Positions 27,153-51,159 of a DNA stretch of 64,000 bases are shown one piece after another (positions within the stretch are counted from its first letter, which is position 1; each line of letters starts with the position of its first letter). The DNA comes from Xestospongia muta (Eukaryota; Porifera; Demospongiae; Haplosclerida; Petrosiidae), in the NCBI GenBank assembly GCA_963693285.1, contig OY848931.1, positions 1,369,001 to 1,433,000 of the forward strand. Reading direction: 5' to 3'. The notes under the pieces are model-generated. The model saw nothing but the letters and a program-made list of their open reading frames with translations. It did not search any database and was not told where the DNA came from. Both the position numbers and the translations under genes were made by a program.

Positions 27153-30100
27153 TTAGAACCATATCCCACCAGCTATTGATACGTCTACGCTACCAACCAC
27201 TGGACCATTACCTGCCTGTGGTAACAGTGGGTCTGGACGATTACCAACCAATGGAGCACCACCTAATAGTGGGTCTGGACGATTACTGACCACTGGACTA
27301 CCTGCCCGTGGAAACAGGGGGTTTGGATAATTTCCAACAACAGAATCATTACTTGATTGTGGTAACAGTGGGTCTAGACAATTACTTTTAACCACAGAAC
27401 CACTACTTGATTGTGGTAACAGTGTGTCTGAATGAATACCAGCCACTGGACCATTACCAATTAACGAGTCAGGATGGCTGTTACTACTACAGGTGCTAGT
27501 ATTACCTCTATTCATATCTGTTGTTGTCTTTGATTGGTCAACATTGACTCCACCCACATTAATCGAATGAGGTCTTTGAGAATCATTAGTTTTTTGGTGA
27601 GAACTAGTTCCACCTGCAATAACAGGATTGTCCATATATTCACTGTTTCTTTTTGAGGAGGTTCCACCCACATTCGTTAGACTAAGTTGTCTTTCATTAA
27701 TAGGGGTAAGTGGTCTTTCACTCTTACTATTTCTTGTTAAACTAACTCCACCCACAGACTCTTGAAGGTGAGCATTAGAACCATTCACATTCTGTTTGTT
27801 ATTGCAAACCATACTGGCCTTAGTAATGACAATGTGTTCACTGCTGTTGCCATAGCTACCAGCTACTTGTGGAGGGGTGTGGCTCATGGATTCTGAAATA
27901 ACTGTGGATGTTGATGGTTCGGTTTGATTTGGGGATTCGTTTTGGTTAAATTCACAAGACTCTTCTTGTGTTTCATAGCTTGGAAATTCTAATACTTCAA
28001 CCCCCTTTGGTCTGGACTGGGTGATCTGGTTAGATTTCTTCAAAGTGTTAAGACAAATTGCTTCATTTTGAAGTGGTGACTCGCATGATAAAGTGACTTT
28101 ACGGTGTCGTTGTGCTTTACAGATGCAAACACATATTGGGATCGCAAAAAGAAGGAGAAGAGTTAAAACAAATGCAATAATAAAGATGAGAGCTGTCACT
28201 TTCCATGAAGAGAAAGAAGACATCTTTGGTTCAACTGATGGTGTAATATAGGGTGGCAAATCTGTAAAGTAACAAAAAAATAGAAGATCTGATTTTGATC
28301 AAGGAATTACTGTTGAAATCAACTGTGCCAAAATCATTCAAAGAATTAGCTGAGTACATTTTAAATAAGCAATGTATAATTTCTCTTGACATGTACATGT
28401 ATTAGTGATGTATCATGTCTTAATTATGTACCAGTGGCTTTCTTGTAAGTGCAGTTGCTTGAGTAAGTACACTCGTAAAATATAGATCCAGAACTTAAAT
28501 TTCTCATGGGACAGAAATAGCATCCTGCTCTACTTTCACAATTAATACGAGTGCTAGATATTGAAAAGAAGGGAACATACATAGTATAGGTATACTACCA
28601 CATATGTACCTTGCAGAACAATTGGGTTGAAAGCATTGTGGTAATGAAGAGTTAACTTGTTTCTGGACCATGTTAAAATTAACAGCCTTGAATCCAAACC
28701 TCACAGGACAAGATGGTCCACTAAAAGCAAGGACGTGATCTTATGTATCATCTAACTACTTGTTTTTACTTGAGATCAGAGAAAGACTCATCACAAGCGT
28801 TATATTTCTCATCAGTGATATCTTCAGTACATGGACATACACAGTCTTCAGGTAGACTACCACATGACATGTCCTATGAATGTATGGAAGTTATATTAGC
28901 TATAATAAATGTCCATCCATCCTTTATCTCAGTGACACTTAAAGAGAACAATTAGTAGTAAATTAATACAAGCGGTTGCTATCATAAGATAACAATAACT
29001 TATTTCTTAATTTTGAAAAGAAAGATAGACTGTTTGGTTGGGGTCTTACTGGATCACAAGGGCAAGTGATATTAGGACACATTGAGGTGGCACTTCGTTT
29101 CAAGTCAATAGCAACTACAAATGTATTAGTGGAGGATACAGGAGTTACCTATTATAGGATTAGAAGATCAGTTAAAATATGGAACCTTACTTTGTAAAAT
29201 ACACAAAATTTACTGTGACCTCCATCTAAAGATTTCTAAAAAAATTATTAAAAATTTTCTTTAATTTTTGTGGCTAGTTTAAACCTTTTCTGATATTTCG
29301 TAAGAGATCTGTCTTCTTGGTGGTGTGGTAAAGTTATATTGAAAGTTGTTGCAGTATACTTGCTTCAAGTATCCCAATGCTAGCATGTCTTGAGATACAA
29401 AGGGTTCCTAAGAGAGAGATACTCCAATACTTATGGAAATACCATCTAGAAGGTCATGCATGCAATCTTCTATCTATTGATTGTCTGTCAGTCCATCCAT
29501 TCATCTATATATCTGTCAGGCTGTTCTAGGCTGTGAGTCTTTACCAGCTGTGTGAGGTGGATGTAATCAGAAAGTGACGAGTTTGAAAACAGAGATGGAT
29601 GACTCACAATATAGCCTGTACTATCAATAATCATACATCTGTAAGAAAAAAAAAACATAAATCAAACTATGACGATTTCCTTCACCAACCTATAATTCTG
29701 AGAATCAGCACACAAAGTTATAGTAGCAGTTAGAATCTGCCATATATATGGCATTGTCAAATCGACACCCATCACTCCTAAAACAGAGCAACCAGGATTC
29801 GTTCCATATCTAAGAGTAACGTTGATACAACTGCAAAAGATAACGAGTGTGGATCATATTGTCTCTTGTATATTAATGTACTTATGTGAGAGAATAGCTT
29901 GAGATAATGTGACAACTGGAACACTACTTAGAACATCTAAATATGGTGCTGAAATTGAAATTGTACCAGGATAAGCCACAGCTCGTTGGTACCTGTACAA
30001 ATAGCAAAATAATAAAACTATTTTGATACAAAATCTGAGGAGTTGTATATTCTATTTTAATGGATTCAAATATCGTACCAAGGTCTCTGAAGTGGATCAA

Positions 30101-33100
30101 AGTCTTTGAGGTACACTTGCGTACCTGGATAGATTCTTAACAAGCCATCAAATGTAGCAATATAACGCCAAACAAAGGCACTCGCATGTACTGTTTTATT
30201 AGCTATCCAAAGACTATTTGCAAGGAAAGCTCCAGCAATAGATCCTACTACTCCAGACTAGAGAGAGGATGGAGAGAGAGGGTTTAAATGGAAATGATTT
30301 ATAGGAAGATACCCTCAGTAGGTCTTGGGAGTCATGTAGTTGTCTGACAACTCTCTGAAGATAAATTGCATCACTTTCACTTTCATTTTCTAATAAATAC
30401 TTCCCTGGCTGGCTATAAGACTCAGGAGAGAGCTTGACAGTAGATGCTTCTGTGAGTGTGTACACATGTGCGTGTGAGAGAGAAAGAAAAGTTTTAGTAG
30501 GACAGCAGTAGTAGAGAAATCTGAACACCAATAAATACAATGACCACATTTCCTGTACTCTACTATTAATAATTTAATGGCTTCTAACCAACTCATGAAG
30601 CTACAACATTCACAATATTGATAACTAGTTTACTTACGTGTGGTTGCTGTGTGACCAATATGCTGGCAAAGGTCCAAGCTATTTCCAATGCTAGGAACAT
30701 CAATTCGATGATAAATATCATTGGTAGGTGTAGAGAAACCAGAATGATCGAGCCGAAACTGTGCCGTGTTGACAGGAATGACCACACAGAGAGAGAAAGG
30801 TGTCCCATTGACCTAAGTTTAAAAAGCATCATGACAGACATTTAGACATCATTATATATAAGATGTTCACATGGGAATATGGTAGAATAATAACAGATAG
30901 ACTTCTCTATCAACAATGTATAAGATCATCTTTGTGCATCATAATAGTATTAGCTACCTCTGAAAGAGAACGCTCTTTAATTTGTATAAGTAATAAGTTA
31001 GACCCATGTTAGAGAGAGGTTCTAATGTAACCAATATATGTACACTAATGCTTACAGGTCTCCAACAATAATTAGAGGGTATCACAAATGTTGTAACACC
31101 ACCATGAAGGGTGTTGCCGCGAGAGAGAATCTGAGTTGAGTTTAAGAGTTGACATCCAGATTTACCATTGATCATAGATTCTCTGATGCTTCCAAAGCCA
31201 GGTTGAGGCTCCAGAGTGGAGATATCGAGGTGAACGAAGGTGTAATTGTTAGTAGGGACTGGTAGACGAGGATGAAACAAAGTAAGACCTGTCGGAGAGA
31301 AAAGAGATTCTAACAATGAACATTCCATTTGTTGGTTTGTCTTAATATCTAACTATTGAGTCTCATTTATCGCTACAATGTTATCAATAAGGATTTACCT
31401 TCTTTGTCTATTATGAAGGCATAGGACATCTCTCCTTCATTGAAGTACTCAATATTAGCCAAGAGATCCTCTAGTGTTAAATCTACAGCTGCTACTCCAA
31501 GTAATGTTTGTCCTTTTGAATCATCATAACATGGAGTGGCCAAGGTGAGAACAAGCTGAGCTAGAGATAAAAAGCCATTGACAGAGATACACAACAATAA
31601 TCTTACCTAGACCAAATACATCGTAGTATGGTGTTAGAAATACAGGCATATTCTCAAAGGAATTATCTGATGATGGAGAGGCAAAGGTTTGATAAAAGGA
31701 GGTCATAACTCCACGCAAATCTCCACTTGCTGGCAGTTCAATATAGTATGAGTCCGGCTATATAAGAAGGAAGGTACACAATACAATAAAATCAAACTTA
31801 TTTGAATATAAATTAAGAGGTCACTTCATATTAGAAAAAAAGTACAAAAGAATAGAAGATTCATTGACTGTAGTATCTTTATAGAGAGTGTCTGTAAAAA
31901 TTGAAATAGTGGAGTCTACGATACTTTGATGTAAGCCATATTACAACATACACGGGTAAAGATAGACAAATATTCCCAATTGAAAATAGTATGTCATTTT
32001 CCTGGAGTGATATGAGATCATTATCTATGTACAATAACACCATATTGTAATACCGTATCTATATTATAGATTGTATCACATATATATCAAATATATATGT
32101 GAAAATAGTAAGATCAGAGGGCAGCTGCAACTACAAAGACATTAATTGCTCAATAATTAATTACATATGGTCAGAACACACTCTCTTTCTTGTTAACAAT
32201 GTGTTTATCTACTATTCAGTAAGTTGTTTGCTAGTTGGTCTTACATTAGATCCTTGAGGAAGAGAGGCTGTAATGACATTGCTCTTATAAAATGTTCTCA
32301 CAAAATTCTGAATCGAATCTAAAGAGGACAGTTGAGTACATGTATTATTTTGTGCGCTGTGCACCTTTAACAGCAGCAAAAACAAATATCTTTGCTTTTT
32401 GCTGAGAACGTTGGGTTATAAGCCTTTGTATAGCCATCTTTTCACTTTCTGATTCAATTCTCTCGCCGTCAGTAATGAGAACAATAGCTAGTAGAGGAAA
32501 GAAGGGACGAAAAGATATGTGATAAAATCAGTTATACATGCAAAAAAATGTATTCTACCTCTGTCTCGAGAAGTATTCCATAGTCTGTCATTCTCAAAGT
32601 AGTTAAATGCAGTTCCTAGAACACCTGTGAGATTGTGCCCACCTGTACAAAAAGATAAGAGAAGCCCTTTGGTAGGCAGTCAGACACACGCTGATCTTAC
32701 TCTGGGGATCTGGTCTGGTTTGTAAAAAATATCGAAATTTTTCAACATTACTCTGTGTTGCTACAGAAAGCTGACTTTCATAGCATTTAACAGAGCGATA
32801 CTTTATGATTTTAGAATTGTACAGAATCATAGTTAACTAGAAAAGTAAAATACAATTAATCACTAATTTCAATGTCCATTACTAACTCTATCTTTTGGAT
32901 TTAATGTCCTCAAAATAATGTCAGCTGCTTCAAACAATTTAGCTTGAGCAGAATCTTGAGAAAAGAGGTTGTTTTTAATGGCAAGGATTACATCCTTGGG
33001 ATTTGGAGTAGCAGAGGCAATGTACCAAGGTCTAATGTATGAGAATGAAATATTTACTGTATAATGTACTAGTGTTATAGAATAACACAGCCGTATCAAT

Positions 33101-35077
33101 ATACAGTTTAATAATCATACAAATGTATTTAATTACTATAAGGTCTCATATCCATACCAAGTATTATATAGCCTTGATATTCATACCTGAATCGATGATC
33201 ATATGAAGTGCAGTCCTCTGCTTGACTGGCTGGAAATTGATTGAGAATTCCCTCTTCAGAGCCAAAATATTGCCATTTCATAGGAACATGATTATTCTCC
33301 TTATAAACACCATTTAATTTACCATACAAAGACTCAGCAGATTCATCTGATGTTTGCGAGAATCGATCACAACTTTTGTCCTCTGAAACCTGATAATATT
33401 ATCATAAACTTCAAATACCCTTTGAGAATAGTTTTGTATGGTTCTGTAGCACATACAGAAGTTGTACTAGAAGTGAGCTCATAATGGTTAGAATAAACTA
33501 GCTAATCACCCACTCCAAATTGAGATATATCTTTGTAAATGTTTAGTTCCTTAATATACTATGATTGCATTCTAGCATATATCATGTGTGTATGCATTGC
33601 TACACCAAGCTGTACCTCCTACAGCTGGCTACTCTCATGTTTACTACATAGAAGAGCAATTAATATAACAAAGGCTATTATTAGAAATGATAATTTATCC
33701 ATATTTACTACAATGATATGATACTAATTAAATTAGAAACTCATTATTATATATACTAGATTGGAAGTAATGAGCAACAGTAACTTGTAAAAACTGAACC
33801 CTATCGTTCAACTTTGGGAGATGTCTGATAATATTAAAGTATAATGTCAGACTTGAAACTTAAGTATCGTTTTCCTGTCTATAAAACCTAACATTACTAG
33901 TACATCTGTTAGACTTACATTCACAACAAACTGATAACTCTGTGAGAGTCCCACAACATGACAACATTGTACAACAATTGAACGATCGGCAAAATTAGAG
34001 TTTTTATACAAAGTCTCAACTTGGTCCTTGAGTCTTTCTAGGGACTTCTTTTGCGTGTCAAAAGTGGATATAATACTCTTTGTGAGCTACAAGAAACAAA
34101 GATGCTAGTGATTATGTAAATAATTTTGTCACTCTCACTGATGCAGCTGTTTCTGATGGATCTCGATGTGGACGTGAATATTCTAACTTGTAAAAATGTT
34201 CCTGAATTAATAGACAAATATTAGAGAGATTATTATGATATAATAAACTATGTTGTATAGTACTATTAGTATAGTTTGTCTTATCTTATCATTAGGGGAG
34301 TCCCTCTGTAATACTGGTATAAGAAACTAGTCAGTCCAGTTTACTGACTGTACTAGTATTAGACAAGTCAGTCCAAGTTTATTGTAATAATTACAAATCC
34401 CTGTCAAATAAAGGTACTATTGGTATCTATATGTGTGTGTGTCACTGTTTAGCTTCTTAAAGCTTTTCTAAATGAAGATGGTTCCTCTGACAGCATAGTT
34501 TATCTAAACTAAGCTTAAATATCATTTGTGGCCAAAGTTATCAAAGCACCAACACTAATAACAGTAGTAGCATTAAACCACAGAGCAAAACAAGTTTAAG
34601 ACATCAAAGTTAACATATTCACGAACCAAGGCATCCTTTGACAGAAACCTGTATGTTAAATTTGATCCACACCTCCTAAACCTTAACAATATGGAGATAC
34701 TTGCCTGGTGACTCACAATTTAAGTCTAGAGTTACTACACAGGGAAGCAATAATAGACATTAGACACTATATACTCCTTAAATTTTGGTCCTTAAATGTA
34801 CTATTGTATGCTGTTCATTTCAATGTTCAAATGTGGAAAAGGTTGTTTGTGAACACTGCCACAATGTAAGATACAGGCCACAGAATGTTTCTAATTCGTT
34901 TTCTACTCGAATACTATATATCATATTTCGAATTATTATCATACTCACTTGTATACTGGGTACTCCCAGACTGTTGTCAGTAATATCTCTGATAGTCTCA
35001 GATAATTTAGACGTGTCCAGTTGTACTGAATAAGTCTGATATACGCATACAAAGACCAGGAGACCGAGAATTAGCAT
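27153..35077 (-). CDS. CACHD1: CACHD1-like protein (alpha2delta/Cache family), 25 exons
   Basis: Exons run from 35077-34949 to 28261-27153 and sum to 1406 codons plus stop (human CACHD1 is about 1270). Order: signal peptide (MLILGLLVFVCVYQ), an N-terminal region, FSYIRPWYIAS leading into a VWA domain (33031-32365), two Cache-type domains (LLGVAAVDLTLEDLLANIEY, GLTLFHPRLP, RYIATFDGLLRIYPG, VLGVMGVDLTM, IIDSTGYIVSHPSL), a cysteine-rich segment (CPNITCPCDP), a transmembrane helix (TALIFIIAFVLTLLLLFAI) and a 330-residue tail. Matches to CACHD1, for example RIYPG and the Cys-rich end, are closer than to alpha2delta subunits. Family members modulate voltage-gated calcium channels. The VWA lacks the DxSxS metal site (it reads AIKNNLFSQ) but keeps ITDGE. 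The tail has two kinds of internal repeat. Confidence 0.88.
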
Positions 35078-35263
35078 ATTCGCACACAAACCTGTGGTAG
35101 AGAGAGTAGGGTGGAGCTATCATTGTTGTTTTGTAAGGTTTGTGTATAACGTCAGCGCCTACGGTCATAATATGTACTTGCTTTAGAACTAAAATCAACA
35201 CTAAATAAAATCTGAATATATTCTTTAATTATCAACATAAAATTTCTATTTAAAACTCCTATT

Positions 35264-36073
35264 TTATTGCAAGTAAGGATCATTAATACGTCTAAAAATT
35301 GACTTGTACACAGTTCCACCAGCTCTAGCTACTTTGAGCCCCTCTTCACTACTAGCATTTAAAAGAGGATAAATAGGGTCACTCTCTTTATCTTCCAAAG
35401 AAACACCCGTAAAAAGAGGATGTGTTAGGAAGTGCTGTTCCATCCATTCATGAAGCTCTTGAACATCTGTAGCTATGTAGACTAGTCCACCAATGCTCAA
35501 TACATAAGCATATTCAGCTAGTAATGTAGAACTTATGATTCTCCATTTGTGCTTGGATTTCTTGAAATGAGGATCAGGAAATAAAAAGAACATTTTACTC
35601 AGTTGACCTTTAACAAAAAAATTAGGCAAATATTTCATTGCATTAGTTCTAAGCACTGCTATGTTGGTATAGGAGCCTGGATGTTGATGACGGAGAGCTT
35701 TGATGCGATCTTGAACATAATCAGAAACTTTGACCCGGATTTCCAAACCGAGGATTCGAGTTGTTGGAAATAACGGAGCAAGGTTTATTAAAAGACCTCC
35801 ATAACCACATCCAATGTCTACAAACTCAACAGGTGGGGTAAGATCCCTGTAATCACATGTAATTACAGATGCACTAGAAGTTGATTGGTCTTCAGTTGAA
35901 ATTTGAGGTGGAGGATCTAACGAGAGGGCTGGGTACAAGTGAGACCAATCCATCTGTGCAGGGAAAATGGGATAATCAAATGTATGATCGGAGAGGGGGT
36001 TGGAATGTGCTCTTTGTCGGTAATAGCGTTTCTGTGGCAATGCAATATCCTCTTCTGTACTTGTGTCCTCCAT
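35264..36073 (-). CDS. METTL1: METTL1, tRNA (guanine-N7)-methyltransferase
   Basis: A single uninterrupted frame of 269 codons. It has the SAM-binding motif [18 protein letters not shown], the [13 protein letters not shown] segment and the invariant [15 protein letters not shown] block of the TrmB/METTL1 family. The enzyme puts m7G at position 46 of a subset of tRNAs, with WDR4 as partner in animals. The frame extends upstream to 36352, but that part is AT-repeat sequence; MEDTSTEED at 36073 gives the family's usual length (human 276). It is intronless in a window where most genes have many introns, which may reflect retrocopying or intron loss. The stop is 187 bp upstream of the CACHD1-like start on the same strand. 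Confidence 0.95.
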   Translation of the reverse strand: MEDTSTEEDIALPQKRYYRQRAHSNPLSDHTFDYPIFPAQMDWSHLYPALSLDPPPQISTEDQSTSSASVITCDYRDLTPPVEFVDIGCGYGGLLINLAPLFPTTRILGLEIRVKVSDYVQDRIKALRHQHPGSYTNIAVLRTNAMKYLPNFFVKGQLSKMFFLFPDPHFKKSKHKWRIISSTLLAEYAYVLSIGGLVYIATDVQELHEWMEQHFLTHPLFTGVSLEDKESDPIYPLLNASSEEGLKVARAGGTVYKSIFRRINDPYLQ

Positions 36074-38217
36074 TGGGATAGTTAACACTCTGCCACGCCC
36101 ATAATTATTAACTATAATTATTATGGGCGTACAATTATAAACCAAGCTTCCTCTAAATTTCAGTAGTTGCGAGTGCTGTATTTGTTTGTGATCGCTGGTC
36201 TTAGAGACGAAGGAAGAATTGTCAAGTGAGATATACACACGCACATATATATATATATATATGTACAGACAGATATAGTTTGTTATCAGACATTTCTGGA
36301 TGTTAGAAAATAGACGCGTAAGCTCTAGAACATGCTCTGCAAAAAATATCACACCCAGTCATTGTGCTAATGCTAGATATTATCAAGCTAATATTTGTCT
36401 AGTGTATCAAGTATTGACTCGTTTTGAATATAGAAGATTTCTCTGGCTATTTTTATTACTTTTGTATGTACAGCCACAGATATTTAAAGAGAGAGACTTG
36501 TCATATAAACCTAGCCTTTGACAAGAAGCTTATAAATCTAGTAAGAAGCATTTAGTTTTGTTTATCAACAGAATTAAGCATCAATGCACCGGCTAATATT
36601 TGGTGTATGCATAGAAACGGTATTTTGAACACTATTTAAACAACTATTTCTTATGGTATGTTCACTATAAAATATATTCTGATATTCAATGGTGGCATCC
36701 TGTGTTATGAAGGTCATATGTAAACAATAAACTTGTGATTGTTGACTTTAGTACAAAAATCTTAGACTCCTAGCTTCCAACTGAATAATTCAATTATCTT
36801 CTAATCAAGTAGCAGCTGAAATTATGTATAATGCAATAATTTGACATTATAAGTTCACTGTACCTCACTTGTATTTACGCCTCCAGTTGCTTGTCTTATT
36901 GGCTAATGATCGTCGTGTTTTGTTTATATGTTACTAGGGCAACTGTGCTCATTAGCTCATGACTAAATTATGGCAATCAATAATAATTACACTTATAAAA
37001 TGCCAAGAAGTCTTCCTCCACTATTCTCTGTTACATATATAGGTATAATCCACTATATTTATTGATAGGGTATTTTAAACTTCAAAGCTAAGGAGTTGTC
37101 TTTGCTCACTTTTGATGTTCTAGCACATGTAACCACTCTAGTCAATAAATTGTTTTCCTTTTAAAATGATATTTGATTGTTATTTATTACTGTAATTTAG
37201 ATAGATTACACATTATAATAACACCTTCTTATAAAATAGAGTATTATGATGTAGAGGGACAATTAGCAACACTTCAGTTGTCTAATGTATTTATACAATA
37301 ACAGTGCTAATTGTCAAGATACATATATGTAGATATATATGTTACGTACATGTCTTGCTGGTCACACGTCTATGACACTTTGGCAAATACATTATCTTGT
37401 ATGTCTAAAGTAGGCAAAGAAGACAAAAGAAAGCCTTGAGAACGAGACTGCATACATATTCTAACTTACTGATACACATTCATAAGTTTATCCCTTTTGG
37501 CAGTTGATCTGTAGTAAGATTATCTGTGTATTTTGACTCAAATGTTTACATCTTCTCGTATTATCGTTATCAGCTCATACAATTACTAATTGTCCCATTA
37601 AAAGTGGATTCATTTTCTGTTGAGGGTATTGTGATGTCAACACTTGTTCGTATCTCTTGTATTCTAGCACTTCTTGATTGTTTATCATAACTCATGAACA
37701 GTACGACACTTTGTACCATTGCCGTAATGAAGTTGTTGTAGAACACAGTGGCCATGTTTCCTGATAGCAATTGTTGGTAGTTCTTTGAATTAGTAACATA
37801 TTAAGCTAAAACACTCAGTGTTGTCTTGTTCTTTCTCATTCCTTGTTTACATCTGAAGTATGTTAGACTTCAGTTTGTTTTCTACAAACATGTTTGTATA
37901 TATAAATATTTTCTAACATTCTGTTGCATCACGTGTTATACATCTAAATATTTTAGTTAGTATTAGTGAATTGTGGTTAACTTATTTTATCCTCTTAAGA
38001 GTTTCATTTGTATATTTATCTGATCTCTCCCTTGCAGATATTTGTACTTTTTATTGATAGTTAAAGGAAACAAATATATATAACCTGTTGTCTTTACTAC
38101 GACATACCATACTACAACTCAAGTACACTAAGAGGAAATAGAAAACATTGCAGTTGGCAGCTCCCATATTTTTAGAGAGAGTGCTGGTTGTTTGAACTTT
38201 TCTTCCATCATTTCAAT
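36074..38217. other. Intergenic region, no gene seen
   Basis: AT-rich with an (AT)n run at about 36247-36261. A minus-strand open frame at 37570-37770 shows no domain. The stretch probably holds the METTL1 promoter (left) and the semaphorin-like gene promoter (right), but no element can be assigned. Confidence 0.5.
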
Positions 38218-49461
<11,244 letters not shown>

Positions 49462-50317
49462 TAATTATTATTATATGTAAGGAAATAAAGTGTAATTCTA
49501 GAAGCTAACACAGATAAGAGTAGTTGTGTGTATATGTGCATGACATCTGTATGTTGATATGAATAAATAAATAAATATTTTTTTATTTTTAGTGTGATAT
49601 TATTATAGGTGTTTGTAGCAGTAAAGATTACATTTAACCTTTGATGTTTGCATTGCATTATTTTTCTGTTTTTGTAAATATGCCATTCTCTGTTCTGTCA
49701 TTAATTTTATAGTTTATAACAGTCAAAATTGCAAGTATTAGCCTTATTTTTAACATCACCACAGATGTCTAATATAATAATATAGAAATAGTGCTGGCAT
49801 GCAGAACCCTTGTTGACATTACTTGACTATTATAACTACAAAATCTTTATCTAAGAGGAAACTCCATCGACCACTGTGCCAATTAAATGGTCCAATTAAA
49901 GGCTACTTGGCTTCCAGCAGTACTGAGAATGAATAATTATATGATGAGCACTGCTTCATGTTGTGTGAATTGAAACAACATACAGTGGACCCAGGATGAC
50001 TTCACACTCTACAGTCATGTGGTATCATATTACTGATGTCTTTTTAGTCTCATCTCCAGGAATCAGGATACCTTATTAGTGCCTTGTCAGTTACATCCCC
50101 ATAAGTTTGGGTGACTTAGTAGCATCTTGTATGAATAAAGGACTCCATAAGACTTAATGGATTACATTTTGTTGTCATACAATGCTAGTGATTGTGCATT
50201 TAGAAATAATAATAATTATGTATAGTATGAATTATTACAGTTCATTTGTCTTGTATTCATTCATAATTGGTTCATGTATTGTGATATTTCTATCAATGAA
50301 ATCACTTTTGGATGTTA
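49462..50317. other. Intergenic region, no gene seen
   Basis: It separates the convergent semaphorin-like gene and the small lysine-rich gene. It has ATAAATAAATAAATATTTTT-type sequence near 49563, which may serve in polyadenylation. Nothing else is recognisable. Confidence 0.5.
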
Positions 50318-51108
50318 TTATATCATTTGTAGAACTTCTTTCACTGTCTCAATTTCTTGCTTTATTTCGTTTTCCATAGCTATTTTTGCTAGCTACACTT
50401 AATATAGTAAAAAGCAACAGTTATATAATTTAATCACTTTACCTGATTATTTTCTAACTTCTCTCCTCTGTCTCTTTTGACCTTTAATTCTTCAATAGCT
50501 TTGAGTTTCTTCTCTAGCTTGCGCAAAGATTTGTCAGCAGAAGTTTCAGAAAGTGAAGAGGAGATAGGAGACGTTGGCGGAGCTTGGGATACTGAGGGAG
50601 GTATTTGTACAAGAGAAAAATCAATTTCAGGTGCTCCTGGACTAATAAGCAAGGGAATAACAAAAGAATATAATCTTTTTGTACCCAGTAGTTCCTGTGG
50701 TGGCTGTATCTTGCAGTGCCCAGAGCTGTTCTCGTAGTGTTTGTGCCTTCTTGTGATCCTACGTTCAAAAGTTGTAAAAGACAACAAAATTCTTATCTTA
50801 ATACCTTTGCAGATTTTGCTTCCTCAATTTGTTGTTTCAATTGAGTTATAGGATCAACTATAACAACAGGCTCTGGAACATCTGTATTTTTACAAATAAT
50901 AGTTATAACTCTTGAGCAAGTGGTCAAAGGTATAATCTCATTTGTTATGCATACCTGATATTATTTCTACTTCTACTGGTTTTTTTGATCTTTTCTTTTT
51001 GTTTTTTCTTGAGGATTTTGTTTCTACTGTTGAACTGGTTTCTATAGTACATAATAACACAATAATTAACAATATTATTATATTAAATACTCATATCTAA
51101 CCTGCCAT
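50318..51108 (-). CDS. Small lysine-rich protein with eIF2A/PYM-like C terminus
   Basis: Six exons (51108-51102, 51041-50955, 50881-50805, 50758-50685, 50641-50443, 50392-50318) give 172 codons plus stop. The N terminus is basic (SSRKNKKKRSKKPVEVE). A predicted helix follows (QLKQQIEEAKSAKDHKKAQ), then a Pro/Ser-rich linker. A C-terminal helical segment, LRKLEKKLKAIEELK followed by GEKLENNQLAKI, strongly resembles the C-terminal tail of eIF2A and, less closely, of PYM. The eIF2A beta-propeller and the PYM Mago-binding segment are both missing. Its function is unknown; ribosome or initiation-factor binding is possible by analogy. It starts 51 bases from the SH3/zinc-finger gene on the other strand. 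Confidence 0.75.
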
Positions 51109-51159
51109 AATAAAGTAAGGAAACGCCCACTTGAGCCACACCCACACACATGTTGCAAA
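51109..51159. promoter_or_regulatory. Bidirectional promoter region
   Basis: Only 51 bases separate the start codons of two divergent genes (51108 minus, 51160 plus). The segment has AGCCACACCCACAC but no TATA box. Control elements must overlap it, the two 5' UTRs, or the first exons. Confidence 0.65.

Noticed and set aside
36073..36352. Longer N terminus for METTL1
   Set aside because: The extra 93 codons come from AT repeats and are not found in the family; the ATG at 36073 gives the normal length.
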